From positions 372,001 to 436,000 of the forward strand of contig NZ_CP106953.1 of NCBI RefSeq assembly GCF_030419005.1: DNA of 64,000 bases, written 5' to 3'. This DNA comes from Eleftheria terrae. Lineage in GTDB: Bacteria; Pseudomonadota; Gammaproteobacteria; Burkholderiales; Burkholderiaceae_C. The stretch's first letter is position 1. The number at the start of each line of letters is the position of its first letter. The position numbers were made by a program, and so were the translations under genes. The notes under the pieces are model-generated. The model made no database searches. It was not told the origin of the DNA and worked only from the letters and a program-made list of their open reading frames with translations. Shown here in pieces: positions 36,457 to 47,600 of this stretch.

Positions 36457-36803
36457 AAAAACTTCCCTTGCAAAGTAGAACCGGCTGTCTTCGTTCACGT
36501 CCTCTGCGGCGACGCGTGCAACGCTCGAGTCCAGCATTCCGTTCGAGCATGGAGGACACGCGAGCTGGTATGCCCCGCCCACCGCGCGTTTCCGAGGCCC
36601 GGCTTCGGGGACGGTCGACGAATCTGTTGCCCCGATCCTGCGACGGCCGCCGTTTGAAACTTCAACGCTGGGCGATTGCCGTTCCCACCAAAACTCAGCT
36701 CGCCGAAGCTCCTTGCTGTGGCATGATTGGTTCCCTCTGTCCGGCGACCATGAGGAATAGTTTTCGGTGCGCAGCATGGATTGCTCGCCGCTCGCGCTGC
36801 TAG
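36457..36803. other. 347 bp upstream of the MITE-bracketed gene
   Basis: An open minus-strand frame runs through but has no start of its own apart from the one inside the MITE. Its composition (Arg/Ser/Gly, several Cys) is not convincing. It probably holds the promoter of the gene at 35980-36456; no clear boxes were identified. Confidence 0.3.
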
Positions 36804-36954
36804 CAGGTTGCTGAAATACCGTTTTCATATCTCCGATTGAGCCTCTTTGCGGGGTGCCTGAGCCCTCAAGCTGGTGCAGAAAATCGATTGTGAGCCGTTC
36901 TGACAGGTCCAGCTTTTCCGCAAGCATGTCTAGAAACGGTATTTCAGCAGCCTG
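36804..36954. repeat. MITE copy 2 (151 bp), inverted relative to copy 1
   Basis: Nearly identical to the reverse complement of copy 1, with one inserted base and a few substitutions. CTAG flanks at 36800-36803 and 36955-36958 show independent transposition rather than simple duplication of the region. Confidence 0.85.
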
Positions 36955-36976
36955 CTAGAGCCGGTCAGACCTGCTC

Positions 36977-38074
36977 TCATGGAGCAGCCGCCGGCTTAAC
37001 GGAACTCCGAGCAGCAGTCTCCGCCGCTCGGATCGCCAGCTGCCGCAGAACGAACGCCCCTCGCTCTGCAACCGAAGGCGACGGGTCATCGGCAATCCTG
37101 CGAGCCAAGGGCATGACGGCCTCGCCGAGGTTGTCGATCTCACGGACGAGCGCCTCAGCAGCAACGCGGCGGACAATCGACGAGCGATCAAGTGCGGCGG
37201 CGTTCAGGGTTTCCAAGAGCACAGGGACGTGACTCAGGCGTCGCTCACCTAGAACGTTGTTCAGGCGGCCTTGCAGGTACCTGATATCGGTCCACCGCCA
37301 GCTACGCCCTTCCACCCACACAGCCTTTCCTAGAAGCATGCTTCGATAGGCTCGCGCACGTACCGCGGGTTGCACCGCCTCTGACGCGATCACCTTCAAA
37401 TGCTCATCGAGGACCGTCCACCGTTGAATCTGGGCCAAAACCGCAGACATGGGTCCCGTTGATGAAACGAGTAGCCTGCGGGTGAGCGGTGTGGCGAGTT
37501 CGGGAAGGGAGACGAGCTCTGAGATAACGTCCTTGTCCGACTCTTCAAGACGGCCCCAGGAGGTCCAAGTCGGCAGCAGCGCGCACAGCGCCTCCGCCAC
37601 CAGCTCCGGGTCCGAAGACTCAGCCAGTCTGGGGACGACCTCTCTCGCTGCCGCTCTAACCTGAGGCACCCAGTCATTGAGCCTGCGTGCAGCCAAGGCA
37701 AAGAAAAAGCTGTTGGGCGCGGAACCCGAAAGACTCCGTAGTGTCCTCTCACGAACGTAGCCATCCCAGTGGCTCAGGTCGATCCAAGTCAAGAATCTCG
37801 CTGGCTCAGCCCTTCCCTTCGAACGACTGGATGGGAGCAACGTTCGCCATCTGCTGCTCTCGGAACGCTCAGCAGCGCGCCATGTGACATGGAATTCGTC
37901 GCGAATCAACCCCTCCCAGTGCGCCAGATTGAGTAGCGATGCCCTTGAGGTGACCCGGACGAGCGCTGACATATCGGCCACGCCCTGGCTGGCTGAAGTG
38001 AGCGAGGCAGCAAAGCTCCGGACTGCGGCTCGCACATCGTCTTCAAGCTGTTTGTGATCGCGCTTCTGGCTCAA
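36977..38074 (-). CDS. HEAT-repeat-like protein (365 aa)
   Basis: The protein is almost entirely helical, in paired units with Asp/Arg and hydrophobic spacing typical of HEAT/ARM repeats: YVRERTLRSLSGSAPNSFFF, WVPQVRAAAREVVPRLAESS, PELVAEALCALLPTW, RSSIVRRVAAEALVREIDNL and PSPSVAERGAFVLRQLAIRA. There is no signal peptide and no enzyme motif, so it probably acts as a protein-binding scaffold in the cytoplasm. The start ATG at 38074 is followed by a charged helix. Between its upstream side and the IS5 element lies the 3' stub of another gene (38098-38168), 23 bp away, suggesting that it was the second gene of an operon. Confidence 0.65.
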   Translation of the reverse strand: MSQKRDHKQLEDDVRAAVRSFAASLTSASQGVADMSALVRVTSRASLLNLAHWEGLIRDEFHVTWRAAERSESSRWRTLLPSSRSKGRAEPARFLTWIDLSHWDGYVRERTLRSLSGSAPNSFFFALAARRLNDWVPQVRAAAREVVPRLAESSDPELVAEALCALLPTWTSWGRLEESDKDVISELVSLPELATPLTRRLLVSSTGPMSAVLAQIQRWTVLDEHLKVIASEAVQPAVRARAYRSMLLGKAVWVEGRSWRWTDIRYLQGRLNNVLGERRLSHVPVLLETLNAAALDRSSIVRRVAAEALVREIDNLGEAVMPLARRIADDPSPSVAERGAFVLRQLAIRAAETAARSSVKPAAAP

Positions 38075-38097
38075 GTTGCCTCCTTCTCTCCGATCAG

Positions 38098-38168
38098 CTA
38101 GTTCCTGGCTTCAACCCAGATGGTCTGTCCAGGGTGATGCTCCTCAATCATACTGACCGCATCCTCCA
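38098..38168 (-). pseudogene. 3' stub of a gene truncated by the IS5-family element
   Basis: The last ~23 codons read VEDAVSMIEEHHPGQTIWVE, then ARN and a stop at 38098. Upstream the frame runs directly into the IS5 left end (CTAG at 38169). The 5' part of the gene is not on the other side of the element (39531 on holds a LysR fragment), so a deletion accompanied or followed the insertion. Confidence 0.5.
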
Positions 38169-38172
38169 CTAG

Positions 38173-39527
38173 CAGGCTGCTGAAATACCTCGCCGTCGGC
38201 AGCGCATCCTGGCGGAGATGCGGCACAGTGTCACCCAGCACCCGAACCTGAATCTTGTTGCCACCTATGCGCGGTCCCGACACCTTCACCGAGAGCCTGT
38301 TCAGCGTCAAGAAGCTGGACGACTTCGTGCCGGCCACGCATCCGCTGCGGGCGATACGCGCGATGGTCAACGACGCGCTGATCGAGCTTGAAGACATGTT
38401 CGCCGACATGTATGAGGACGCCGCCAAGGGCGGGCGTCCGAGCATCGCCCCGCAGAAGCTGCTACGGGCGATGTTGCTGCAGGTGCTGTACTCGGTGCGC
38501 TCGGAGCGACTGCTGATGGAGCAAGTGCAATACAACTTGCTGTTTCGCTGGTTCATCGGCCTATCGATGGACGACAACGTGTGGGTGCCCACGGTATTCA
38601 GCAAGAACCGACAGCGCTTGATCGAGCATGATGCGGTGGTCGCGTTCTTCAACGAAGTGCTGGCGCAAGCCGAGCGCAAGAACTGGCTGTCCAAGGAACA
38701 CTTCAGTGTGGACGGCACGCTGATCCAGGCGTGGGCCAGCCACAAGAGCTTTGTGCCCAAGAAGGCCGGCGACGACGACGACGCGGGCGGTGGCAGCAGC
38801 AACGATGGCAGCGACTTCCGGGGCCAGCCGCGCAGCAACGACACGCACGAATCGAAGACCGATCCAGACAGCCGCCTGTATTGCAAGGGCAAGACTGCCA
38901 GCGAGATGCGCTTCATGGGCCACACACTGATGGACAACCGGCACAGCCTGATCGTCAATGCCGTGGTCACTCAGGCAGACGGCTATGCCGAGCGCGCGGC
39001 GGCCCGGGCCATGATCAACGATGCCCGGCAGGTCAACCCTGAGGCAGAGATCACGCTGGGTGCAGACAAGGGCTACGACGCGGCGCAGTTCATCGCCGAG
39101 TTGCAGCAGCTCAAGGTCGAGCCTCATGTGGCGCAGAACAAGTCGGGGCGTCGCTCGGCGGTGCCCGATGAGATCGCCCAGACCGACGGGTACGCGTTGT
39201 CGATGCAATGCCGCAAGCGCATCGAGCAGGCCTTCGGGTGGGCCAAGACCATCGGCTCGATCCGGCAGGTGATGGTGCGCGGACTCAAGAAGGTGGACCA
39301 GTTGTTCGTGCTGAACATGGCGGCCTACAACTTGGTGCGCATGCGCTCGCTGGGACAGGTCCGTCTGCAAGGCGCCAGATGAGCAGCGCAGGTGCGCAAC
39401 TCGGCCCTCCACAGGGGCGAACCGGCCTGGAAATGGCCCTTCTGACACTCCTCGCGACGGCAGCTACCGAAACTCCATCAGCTCGCGGGTCGAGGTAGGT
39501 GCTTCAGCGCAGTATTTCAGCAGCCTG
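38173..39527 (+). mobile_element. IS5-family element (complete, 1355 bp)
   Basis: The terminal inverted repeats are CAGGCTGCTGAAATACC on the left and, at the right end, GTATTTCAGCAGCCTG. CTAG target duplications lie at 38169-38172 and 39528-39531, in line with the CTAR preference of IS5. The ends are shared with the two MITEs and with the fragment at 2000-2837. Confidence 0.92.
38255..39382 (+). CDS. IS5-family transposase (about 375 aa)
   Basis: An intact single-frame DDE transposase. The N-terminal DUF772-like domain (RGPDTFTESLFSVKKLDDFV, then RPSIAPQKLLRAMLLQVLYS) binds the ends. The catalytic core has FSVDGTLIQAWASHKSF (first Asp), ITLGADKGYDAAQF (second Asp) and RKRIEQAFGWAKTIG (Glu, in the YREK-like position). 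An acidic linker (DDDDAGGGSSNDGSD) separates the first block. The start is probably the ATG at 38255 or 38267. This is the likely enzyme for moving the MITEs with identical ends. Confidence 0.92.
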   Translation: MLPPMRGPDTFTESLFSVKKLDDFVPATHPLRAIRAMVNDALIELEDMFADMYEDAAKGGRPSIAPQKLLRAMLLQVLYSVRSERLLMEQVQYNLLFRWFIGLSMDDNVWVPTVFSKNRQRLIEHDAVVAFFNEVLAQAERKNWLSKEHFSVDGTLIQAWASHKSFVPKKAGDDDDAGGGSSNDGSDFRGQPRSNDTHESKTDPDSRLYCKGKTASEMRFMGHTLMDNRHSLIVNAVVTQADGYAERAAARAMINDARQVNPEAEITLGADKGYDAAQFIAELQQLKVEPHVAQNKSGRRSAVPDEIAQTDGYALSMQCRKRIEQAFGWAKTIGSIRQVMVRGLKKVDQLFVLNMAAYNLVRMRSLGQVRLQGAR

Positions 39528-39530
39528 CTA

Positions 39531-39878
39531 GGGGTCCTGCTGTTCGCTCGGCACGCCAGGGGAGTTGTGTTGACGCCCGCCGGCAAAGCGCTGTTGCCCG
39601 AGGCCCGCGTGCAACTTGCGTCCATGGGACGCCTGGCAGACCTGGCGCGTCGTGCAAGGGGCGTGGAGAAGCACCGACTCAGGGTCGGCATCGCTCCTTC
39701 GTTGGCCATTCCGGTGCTGCCTGGGCTCGCAGCCCGGCTGCAGGCGCACTTCTCCGAACTCGACATGGACGTGCGCGACATCGCAAGCACTGAGCAAACC
39801 GAAGCCTTGCTTGCGAATGAAATCGACATTGGTATGGCGTGCCTGCGGCCGAGGCATTCCGCGGTGTCGGTGGCGTGC
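39531..39878 (+). pseudogene. LysR-family regulator fragment between two IS elements
   Basis: The frame reads LLFARHARGVVLTPAGKALL, the conserved end of the LysR DNA-binding domain, then a linker helix and the start of the effector-binding domain (LRVGIAPSLAIPVLPGLAAR ... EALLANEIDIGMACLRPR). The first ~45 residues are cut off by the IS5-family element and the last ~160 by the IS21 element. An ORF with apparent Met at 39567 continues into IS21 and is not functional. Confidence 0.75.
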
Positions 39879-39957
39879 TGTCAACGTCGGTTCAAAACTG
39901 ACCCACTTTCCGGCGATGGCGTCGGAGTAAATCTGACCCACCCGGGGCCTCATTGCG

Positions 39958-41951
<1,994 letters not shown>

Positions 41952-42035
41952 TGACCCTGTCCCCGACTTTCGAACCGTTCGGTAACAGGAATCCCGGCAT
42001 GATGGAGGCCCGACGATGGGCCAGGAGAGCGTGCC

Positions 42036-42302
42036 ATGAGGAAGAGCAAGTTCACCGATGAGCAGATCGCGTATGCGTTGAAGCAGGCGGAGCTGGGGAC
42101 GAGCGTGGAGGAGGTCTGTCGCAAGATGGGCGTCAGCGACGCGACGTTCTATGTGTGGCGCAAGAAGTACGGTGGCGTGGGACCCTCGGAGCTGCGCAGG
42201 ATGCGCCAGCTGGAGGAAGAGAACCGCAAGCTCAAGCAGATCGTGGCGGACCTAAGCCTGGACAAAGCGATGCTGCAGCACATCGTGGCAAAAAAAGTTT
42301 AG
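42036..42302 (+). CDS. IS3-D transposase OrfA
   Basis: An 88-residue DNA-binding subunit. A helix-turn-helix (TDEQIAYALKQAELGTSVEE, then MGVSDATFYVWRKKYGG) is followed by a coiled coil (RQLEEENRKLKQIVADLSLD). The end contains GGCAAAAAAAGTT at 42288-42300, a strong A-run slip site for -1 frameshifting into orfB. The start is the ATG at 42036. Confidence 0.9.
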   Translation: MRKSKFTDEQIAYALKQAELGTSVEEVCRKMGVSDATFYVWRKKYGGVGPSELRRMRQLEEENRKLKQIVADLSLDKAMLQHIVAKKV

Positions 42303-42325
42303 GGCATTCGCTGCGGCGGGCGTTG

Positions 42326-43144
42326 GTGCCCGATTTGATGCGGTGTTTCGGCTGTAGCCAGCGCAACGCGTTGCGCATGGTGAAGATGTCGGCGTCGACG
42401 TACTTGTACCGGCCGGTCAAGAAGGACGACGCGGCGCTGAAGATGCGCATCAAGGACATCACCGAGACGCGCGTGCACTACGGCTATCGACGTGTGCACG
42501 TGATGCTGCGCCGCGAAGGCCACCCCGACAACGTCAAGCGGGTGTACCGGCTGTACCGCGAGGAAGGCCTGTCGCTGAGGCTGAAGCGGCCTCGGCGCAA
42601 CAAGGCGGCCAAGCTGCGGCAACCCAAGCAGCTGGCCCACGCCATCAACGAAATCTGGAGCATGGACTTCGTCGCCGATGCGCTGTCCGATGGCCGCAAG
42701 CTGCGCATGTTGACGGTAGTCGACTTGTACACGCGGGAGTGCCTGGCGATCGAGGTCGGCCAAAGCCTCAAGGGGGAGGACGTCGTGCGAGTGTTGAACA
42801 CCATCACCGAGCAGCGCGGGCTGCCCAAGACCCTCAAATCCGACAACGGCAGCGAGTTCATCTCGAAGGTGATGGACAGATGGGCCTACGAGCGCGGGCT
42901 GGAGTTGGACTTCAGCCGGCCTGGCAGGCCCACCGACAACGCCGGCGTGGAGAGCTTCAACGGCCGACTGCGTCAGGAGTGCCTGAATGCGAATTGGTTC
43001 TTGTCACTGGACGACGCGAAGACCAAGATCGGGGCCTGGCGGAGCCACTATAACGAGACGCGCCCCCACTCTGCGCTCGAATGGGCCACCCCCGCCGAAT
43101 TCGCCCGCCGTTGCTGCCTGCAGGCAGCAACGGCGATGTCATAG
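42326..43144 (+). CDS. IS3-D transposase OrfB
   Basis: The catalytic subunit of the element. The core has IWSMDFVADALSDGRKLR (first Asp), LKSDNGSEFISKVMDRW (second Asp) and NAGVESFNGRLRQECLN (Glu), ending SHYNETRPHSALEWATP. GTG at 42326 (VPDLMRCFGCSQRNALRMVK) is a possible independent start, but the frame is open back into orfA and the A7 run makes an OrfAB fusion more likely. It appears intact. Confidence 0.88.
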   Translation: MPDLMRCFGCSQRNALRMVKMSASTYLYRPVKKDDAALKMRIKDITETRVHYGYRRVHVMLRREGHPDNVKRVYRLYREEGLSLRLKRPRRNKAAKLRQPKQLAHAINEIWSMDFVADALSDGRKLRMLTVVDLYTRECLAIEVGQSLKGEDVVRVLNTITEQRGLPKTLKSDNGSEFISKVMDRWAYERGLELDFSRPGRPTDNAGVESFNGRLRQECLNANWFLSLDDAKTKIGAWRSHYNETRPHSALEWATPAEFARRCCLQAATAMS

Positions 43145-43193
43145 CAATCGGGAGTCCGAACTTCTGGGCGGTACTGAAACGGGTGCAGGGTCA

Positions 43194-43416
43194 TCAACCC
43201 GGACTCCTTCCGAATGAGTGGCACGGTGGAAGGGAACAGGTCAGGACGCTCGCACGCAATCCCGCGCCCCTTGAACACGGGATACCTACCGTCGGCGTCT
43301 GCGTGACAGTCGCCACGCCGCCGGCGGGTATCTCTGCTCCCGCACTCTCGATCCGACTTGATATCAAGTCCCAACCAGTCAGTGCGACAGGGTCAACTTC
43401 ATGGTGCTACTTCAGG
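43194..43416. other. spacer between IS3-D and the end of the NRPS gene
   Basis: Some 220 bp hold no gene-like frame. I find no strong intrinsic terminator for the NRPS transcript here; any genes that once followed the NRPS may have been lost with the IS3-D junction. Confidence 0.4.
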
Positions 43417-44690
43417 CTATGTTGGTTCAGCCGCGATCCACGCACCCAGCTCACGGCCTAGCGCCGCAGCAATCTGTGCAACCACCGGTGTCGCCACCGC
43501 GTGCAAGGCCACGTGAACGTTGGTCGTATCCGGAGACAGCGAGACAACCAATTGTAGTGGGTGATGGAATCGATCCACGCCGTATTCGTAGCGCATCAAG
43601 GCAGCGCGCTGCGGCTGGTCGTGGTGAAAGTGTACGTAGTTGAAGGCTGCGCACGTGAGATCAGTGACACCCTGCGCGCGGAGGAGTTTTCGCACTGGAA
43701 AGGCGGCGTGCGCCTCAGCATCGAGCACGCTCGCATGCAGCTCGCGAAGCATCTCGCTGGTCAGCGACATGCTTGAAACACCGATGGGCAGGAAACTCCA
43801 GAACAGGCCCTGCGCATGCAAAGGGTCAGAGAGGCGGTTGCTGCGACCGTTCGAAACGACGTCCACGACCACCTGCCGACGATCGAGCACGCGCGCCAAA
43901 CTGTTCGAGTACGCAGCCAGGAACAAGATCTTAAGCGGAACATGGCTCATCGCGGCCTGATGTTTGAGTTCCTGCAGTCTGCTCCCAGTAATTGCAAATT
44001 CATGCACCTCGGTGCCATCGACGTGGGCAGGCTGCACTCCCGGCAGCATCATGGGCAAAACGTCTGCAATACGATGCTCCCAAAACTGCCGCGCGAGAGG
44101 ATTGTCGGCCGCCTGGATCTCCAATGCCACGTGCTCCTTCATGCCGTTGACGGCAACAGTTGCAGCCTCGCCCACGGCACCCGCAGATATCTGACGATAA
44201 ACCTGCTCCAACTCGGCCAGGAGCTCAACCATGCCCCAGCCGTCTTCGATGGCGTGGTGCGTAGTCATCACGAGCTGCCACATTCCCTGGGCGCGCCAGA
44301 ACAGATCGAAGCGAATCAGCGGTGCGTCAGCTGCAACGTCGAAACTGTCTGCGACGGACTGCGCGAGATATCGGCTGATCACCGCAGCCTGGTCCGCGGC
44401 CGACATCCCGAGCAGGTTTGTGCATTCAATGATGGGAGCAGCGCGCTCCTGAACCATCTGCATGAAGTCATCTTCCCCTACCTTCGCAAAGCGGGTTCGC
44501 AGCACAGCGTGACGTGCGAAAAGGACATTCGTTGCCTGCCTGAATGTATCAACGCAAAAATCCGGATCCGTGATTTCGAACACCATCTGGGGCCGATAAA
44601 CGCCGCAGCCATGCTGGATGCTCTTCGAGAGCATGAGCCGTTGCATCTCGGTCACGGGATAGGAATCTGCGACGCCTTCCGACATGCCTG
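43417..44690 (-). other. terminal condensation domain, probable chain release
   Basis: After the last T domain a complete C domain begins (SYPVTEMQRLMLSKSIQHGC), with VMTTHHAIEDGWGMVELLAE as its HHxxxDG motif, and ends at the stop. No A or T domain follows. Free-ending C domains release peptides by cyclisation or by attack of a soluble amine, as in VibH-type amide synthases; putrescine-capped lipopeptides are, to my recollection, known from Schlegelella/Caldimonas brevitalea. Confidence 0.75.
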
Positions 44691-47600
44691 ACCCGCAATG
44701 AGGTGCGGGCGCCAGCAGGTGCAGCGGTGCCGGTTCAATCCGTTCTGCGCGGTTCTTTCTGTCCGCCAGATAGGCTGCGAGCTCACGAATCGTCTGTCGC
44801 TTGAAGATATCGGTAACTTGCAGGTCGTGATTAAGGGGGCGCAGTTGTGAGATGAGCTGCACCACGCGGATCGAGTCACCTCCGAGTTCGAAGAAGTTAT
44901 CGTGTCGACTCACACGCTCGAGCTTGAGAACGTCGGCCCAGATCGGTGCCAACACGGTCTCCACTTCACCTTCCGGCGCTTCGTACTCACGCGTGGCATA
45001 CGAATCACCTTGCGGTGCAGGCAGCGCTTTACGATCCACCTTCCCATTCGTCGTCAGCGGCAACTGCTCCAACTGCACATACGCCGCCGGCACCATGTAC
45101 TCCGGCAACTGACCCAATAAATGACTGCGTAGCGCCTCAGCGCTCAGTGCCACGTCGCTCGTAACGTACGCCACCAAGCGCTTATCACCTGAAATGTCTT
45201 CGCGCGCCAACACCACCGCTTCGCGTATGCCTGCATAGCGCGTCAGCTGTGCCTCAATCTCGCCCAGCTCAATGCGGAAACCGCGAATCTTTACCTGATG
45301 GTCATTACGACCCAGATACTCGACGTTTCCATCCGCTCGCCACCGCCCTAGATCCCCCGTCTTGTACAAACGCTCGCCTGTCACGAACGGACTGGCGATA
45401 AATCGCTCCGCCGTGAGATCCGCTCGATTCAGATACCCGCGTGCAACTCCCGCTCCTCCAATATACAGCTCTCCCACTGCACCGATCGCCACTGGCTGTC
45501 GATGAGCATCCAAAATATAGAGTCTTAGGTCCGGAATCCGCGACCCAATCGGACTGCGCCCTTGGTATCGCTTGAGGTCCGTCTTCTGCAAAGGGTAATA
45601 CGTCACATGTACGGTAGTTTCAGTGATTCCATACATGTTAACCAGTTTCGGCTGAAACTCGGAATTACGTTCATACCAAGGTTCGAGACTTTTCAGGTCC
45701 AACGTCGCCCCGCCAAATATCACGTGTCTCAGTACATGAGGTAGGGGATTGCGTGCTTGCGCGGCAATCAGCTGGGTAAAGGCGCTGGGAGTTTGATTGA
45801 GGATCGTCACACGTTGTTCCGACACCAGTCGATAGAAACTATCTGGCTCTCGGCTAGTGAGGTGAGGCACCACCACCAGGCGTCCGCCGTACAGCAATGC
45901 TCCCCATATCTCCCACACCGAGAAGTCGAAGGAAAATGAGTGGAATAAGGTCCAGACATCTTCACTGCCGAAGTGAAACCAGGGCTGCGTGGCCGCAAAC
46001 AACCGCACAATATTTGCGTGCTCGACCATCACGCCTTTCGGTGTCCCCGTCGAACCTGATGTATATATGATGTAAGCGAGATGCCGTGGCGTGAGTCCGA
46101 CGGCTTCCCTGTGCAGATTTGCCTCGCTCAGACCACCCCATAAATCTGAATCATTTTTCAGATCGATGAGCGTGGCGGAAGACGGGCGAACCTGCAACAC
46201 AGCGCGTGATACATCAGTAGTGAGAACGATACAAGGGCCACTATCACGTAGCAGGTAGCTTAAGCGTTCCACAGGATAGCTTGGGTCCAGCGGCACATAG
46301 GCCCCACCCGCCTTCAAAATGGCCAGCACGCCCACCACCATTTGGATGCTGCGTTCAACGCAAATCGCCACTCGGCTATCTGGCTTAACACCTCGCTCAA
46401 TCAAGTAATGCGCCAGTTGGTTGGCTCGTCGATTGAGTTCGCCATACGTCAGTTGCTCACCCTCATAGATTACGGCGATCGCATCCGGTGTCTGGGCCGC
46501 TTGCGCCTCGAATAACTCATGAACGCATTTATCTTGCGGATACTCCGCTGCCGTATCGTTCCAGTTCACCAGAATTTGTTGACGCTCAGTGTCACTGAGC
46601 ATCGGTAGGCGATCGACCGGCTGCTGGTCGTCCGCCACCATTCCCTTCAGCAAGGTCTTCCAATATTCAATGTATCGCGCCACGGTGTCGCGCTCAAATA
46701 AGGCGGTGGCATACTCCAACGAGCCCACAATCTGCTCGCCTTCTTCGCCCAACGACAGCGACAGATCAAACTGTGCTGTTACATGTGGCGAGGTCATTTC
46801 CTCAAGCTGCAGCCCCGGCAACAGCAAGCGCCCGCCAGGTGTGTTCTGCCAGGCAAACATCACCTGAAAGATGGGACTATGCGCCAAACTACGCGGTGGC
46901 TTGACCAGCTCCACAACTTGCTCAAATGGAATGTCCTGATGACTCTGGGCCGCCAACGCTTGGGTCTTCGTCCGTGCCAACAACTCACTCCCTGTAGGTG
47001 AGCCAGACACGTCAATGCGCAATGCCTGCGTGTTAACGAAAAATCCAATCAGGCCCTCAATCTCAGCTCGCATACGGTTCGCGATCGGTGTCCCAATCAC
47101 CACTTCGTCTTGTCCAGACAACCGTGACAACAATGCTGCCCAACTAGCCATCAATGTCATGAATAACGTCGTGCCATGACGTTGACTGAGCGCCTTTAAG
47201 TCTCGTGTCAGCTCCGCATCCAGGCCGATATTCAGACCGGCTCCAACATAGTTCTGCACTGTTGGACGGACATGATCAGTAGGTAGCTCCAGCAACGCCG
47301 GCGCGCCCTTGAGCGTATGCCGCCAGTACTCTGCCTGTCGCTGTAAATGCTCGCCTCCCAACCACTGCCGCTGCCACACAGCGTAGTCGGCATACTGAAT
47401 CTTTAATGGCGGCAGTGGATCGACTTGCCCTTGACTGAACGCACTGTAAAGCTGATTGAACTCATTGAGAAACACACCTATTGACCAACCATCGGACACG
47501 ATGTGATGCATCGTAATGAGCAATACATGCTCATCAGGCGCCATACGGATCAAGCGCCCACGAATCAACGGACCACGTTCAAGATCAAATGAAGCGGTGG

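Larger units (their letters stand above)
41952..43193 (+). mobile_element. IS3-family element D (complete)
   Basis: The ends are TGACCCTGTCCCCGACTTTC on the left and, as reverse complement, TGACCCTGCACCCGTTTCAG on the right. orfA and orfB overlap in the -1 frame. No target duplication is visible, so one flank may have been lost by deletion. It separates a histidine-kinase stub from the 3' side of the NRPS gene. Confidence 0.85.

Noticed and set aside
36457..36927. Longer start (36927) for the gene between the MITEs
   Set aside because: The extra N-terminus derives from MITE copy 2 and low-quality sequence; the ATG at 36456 has a good ribosome-binding site.
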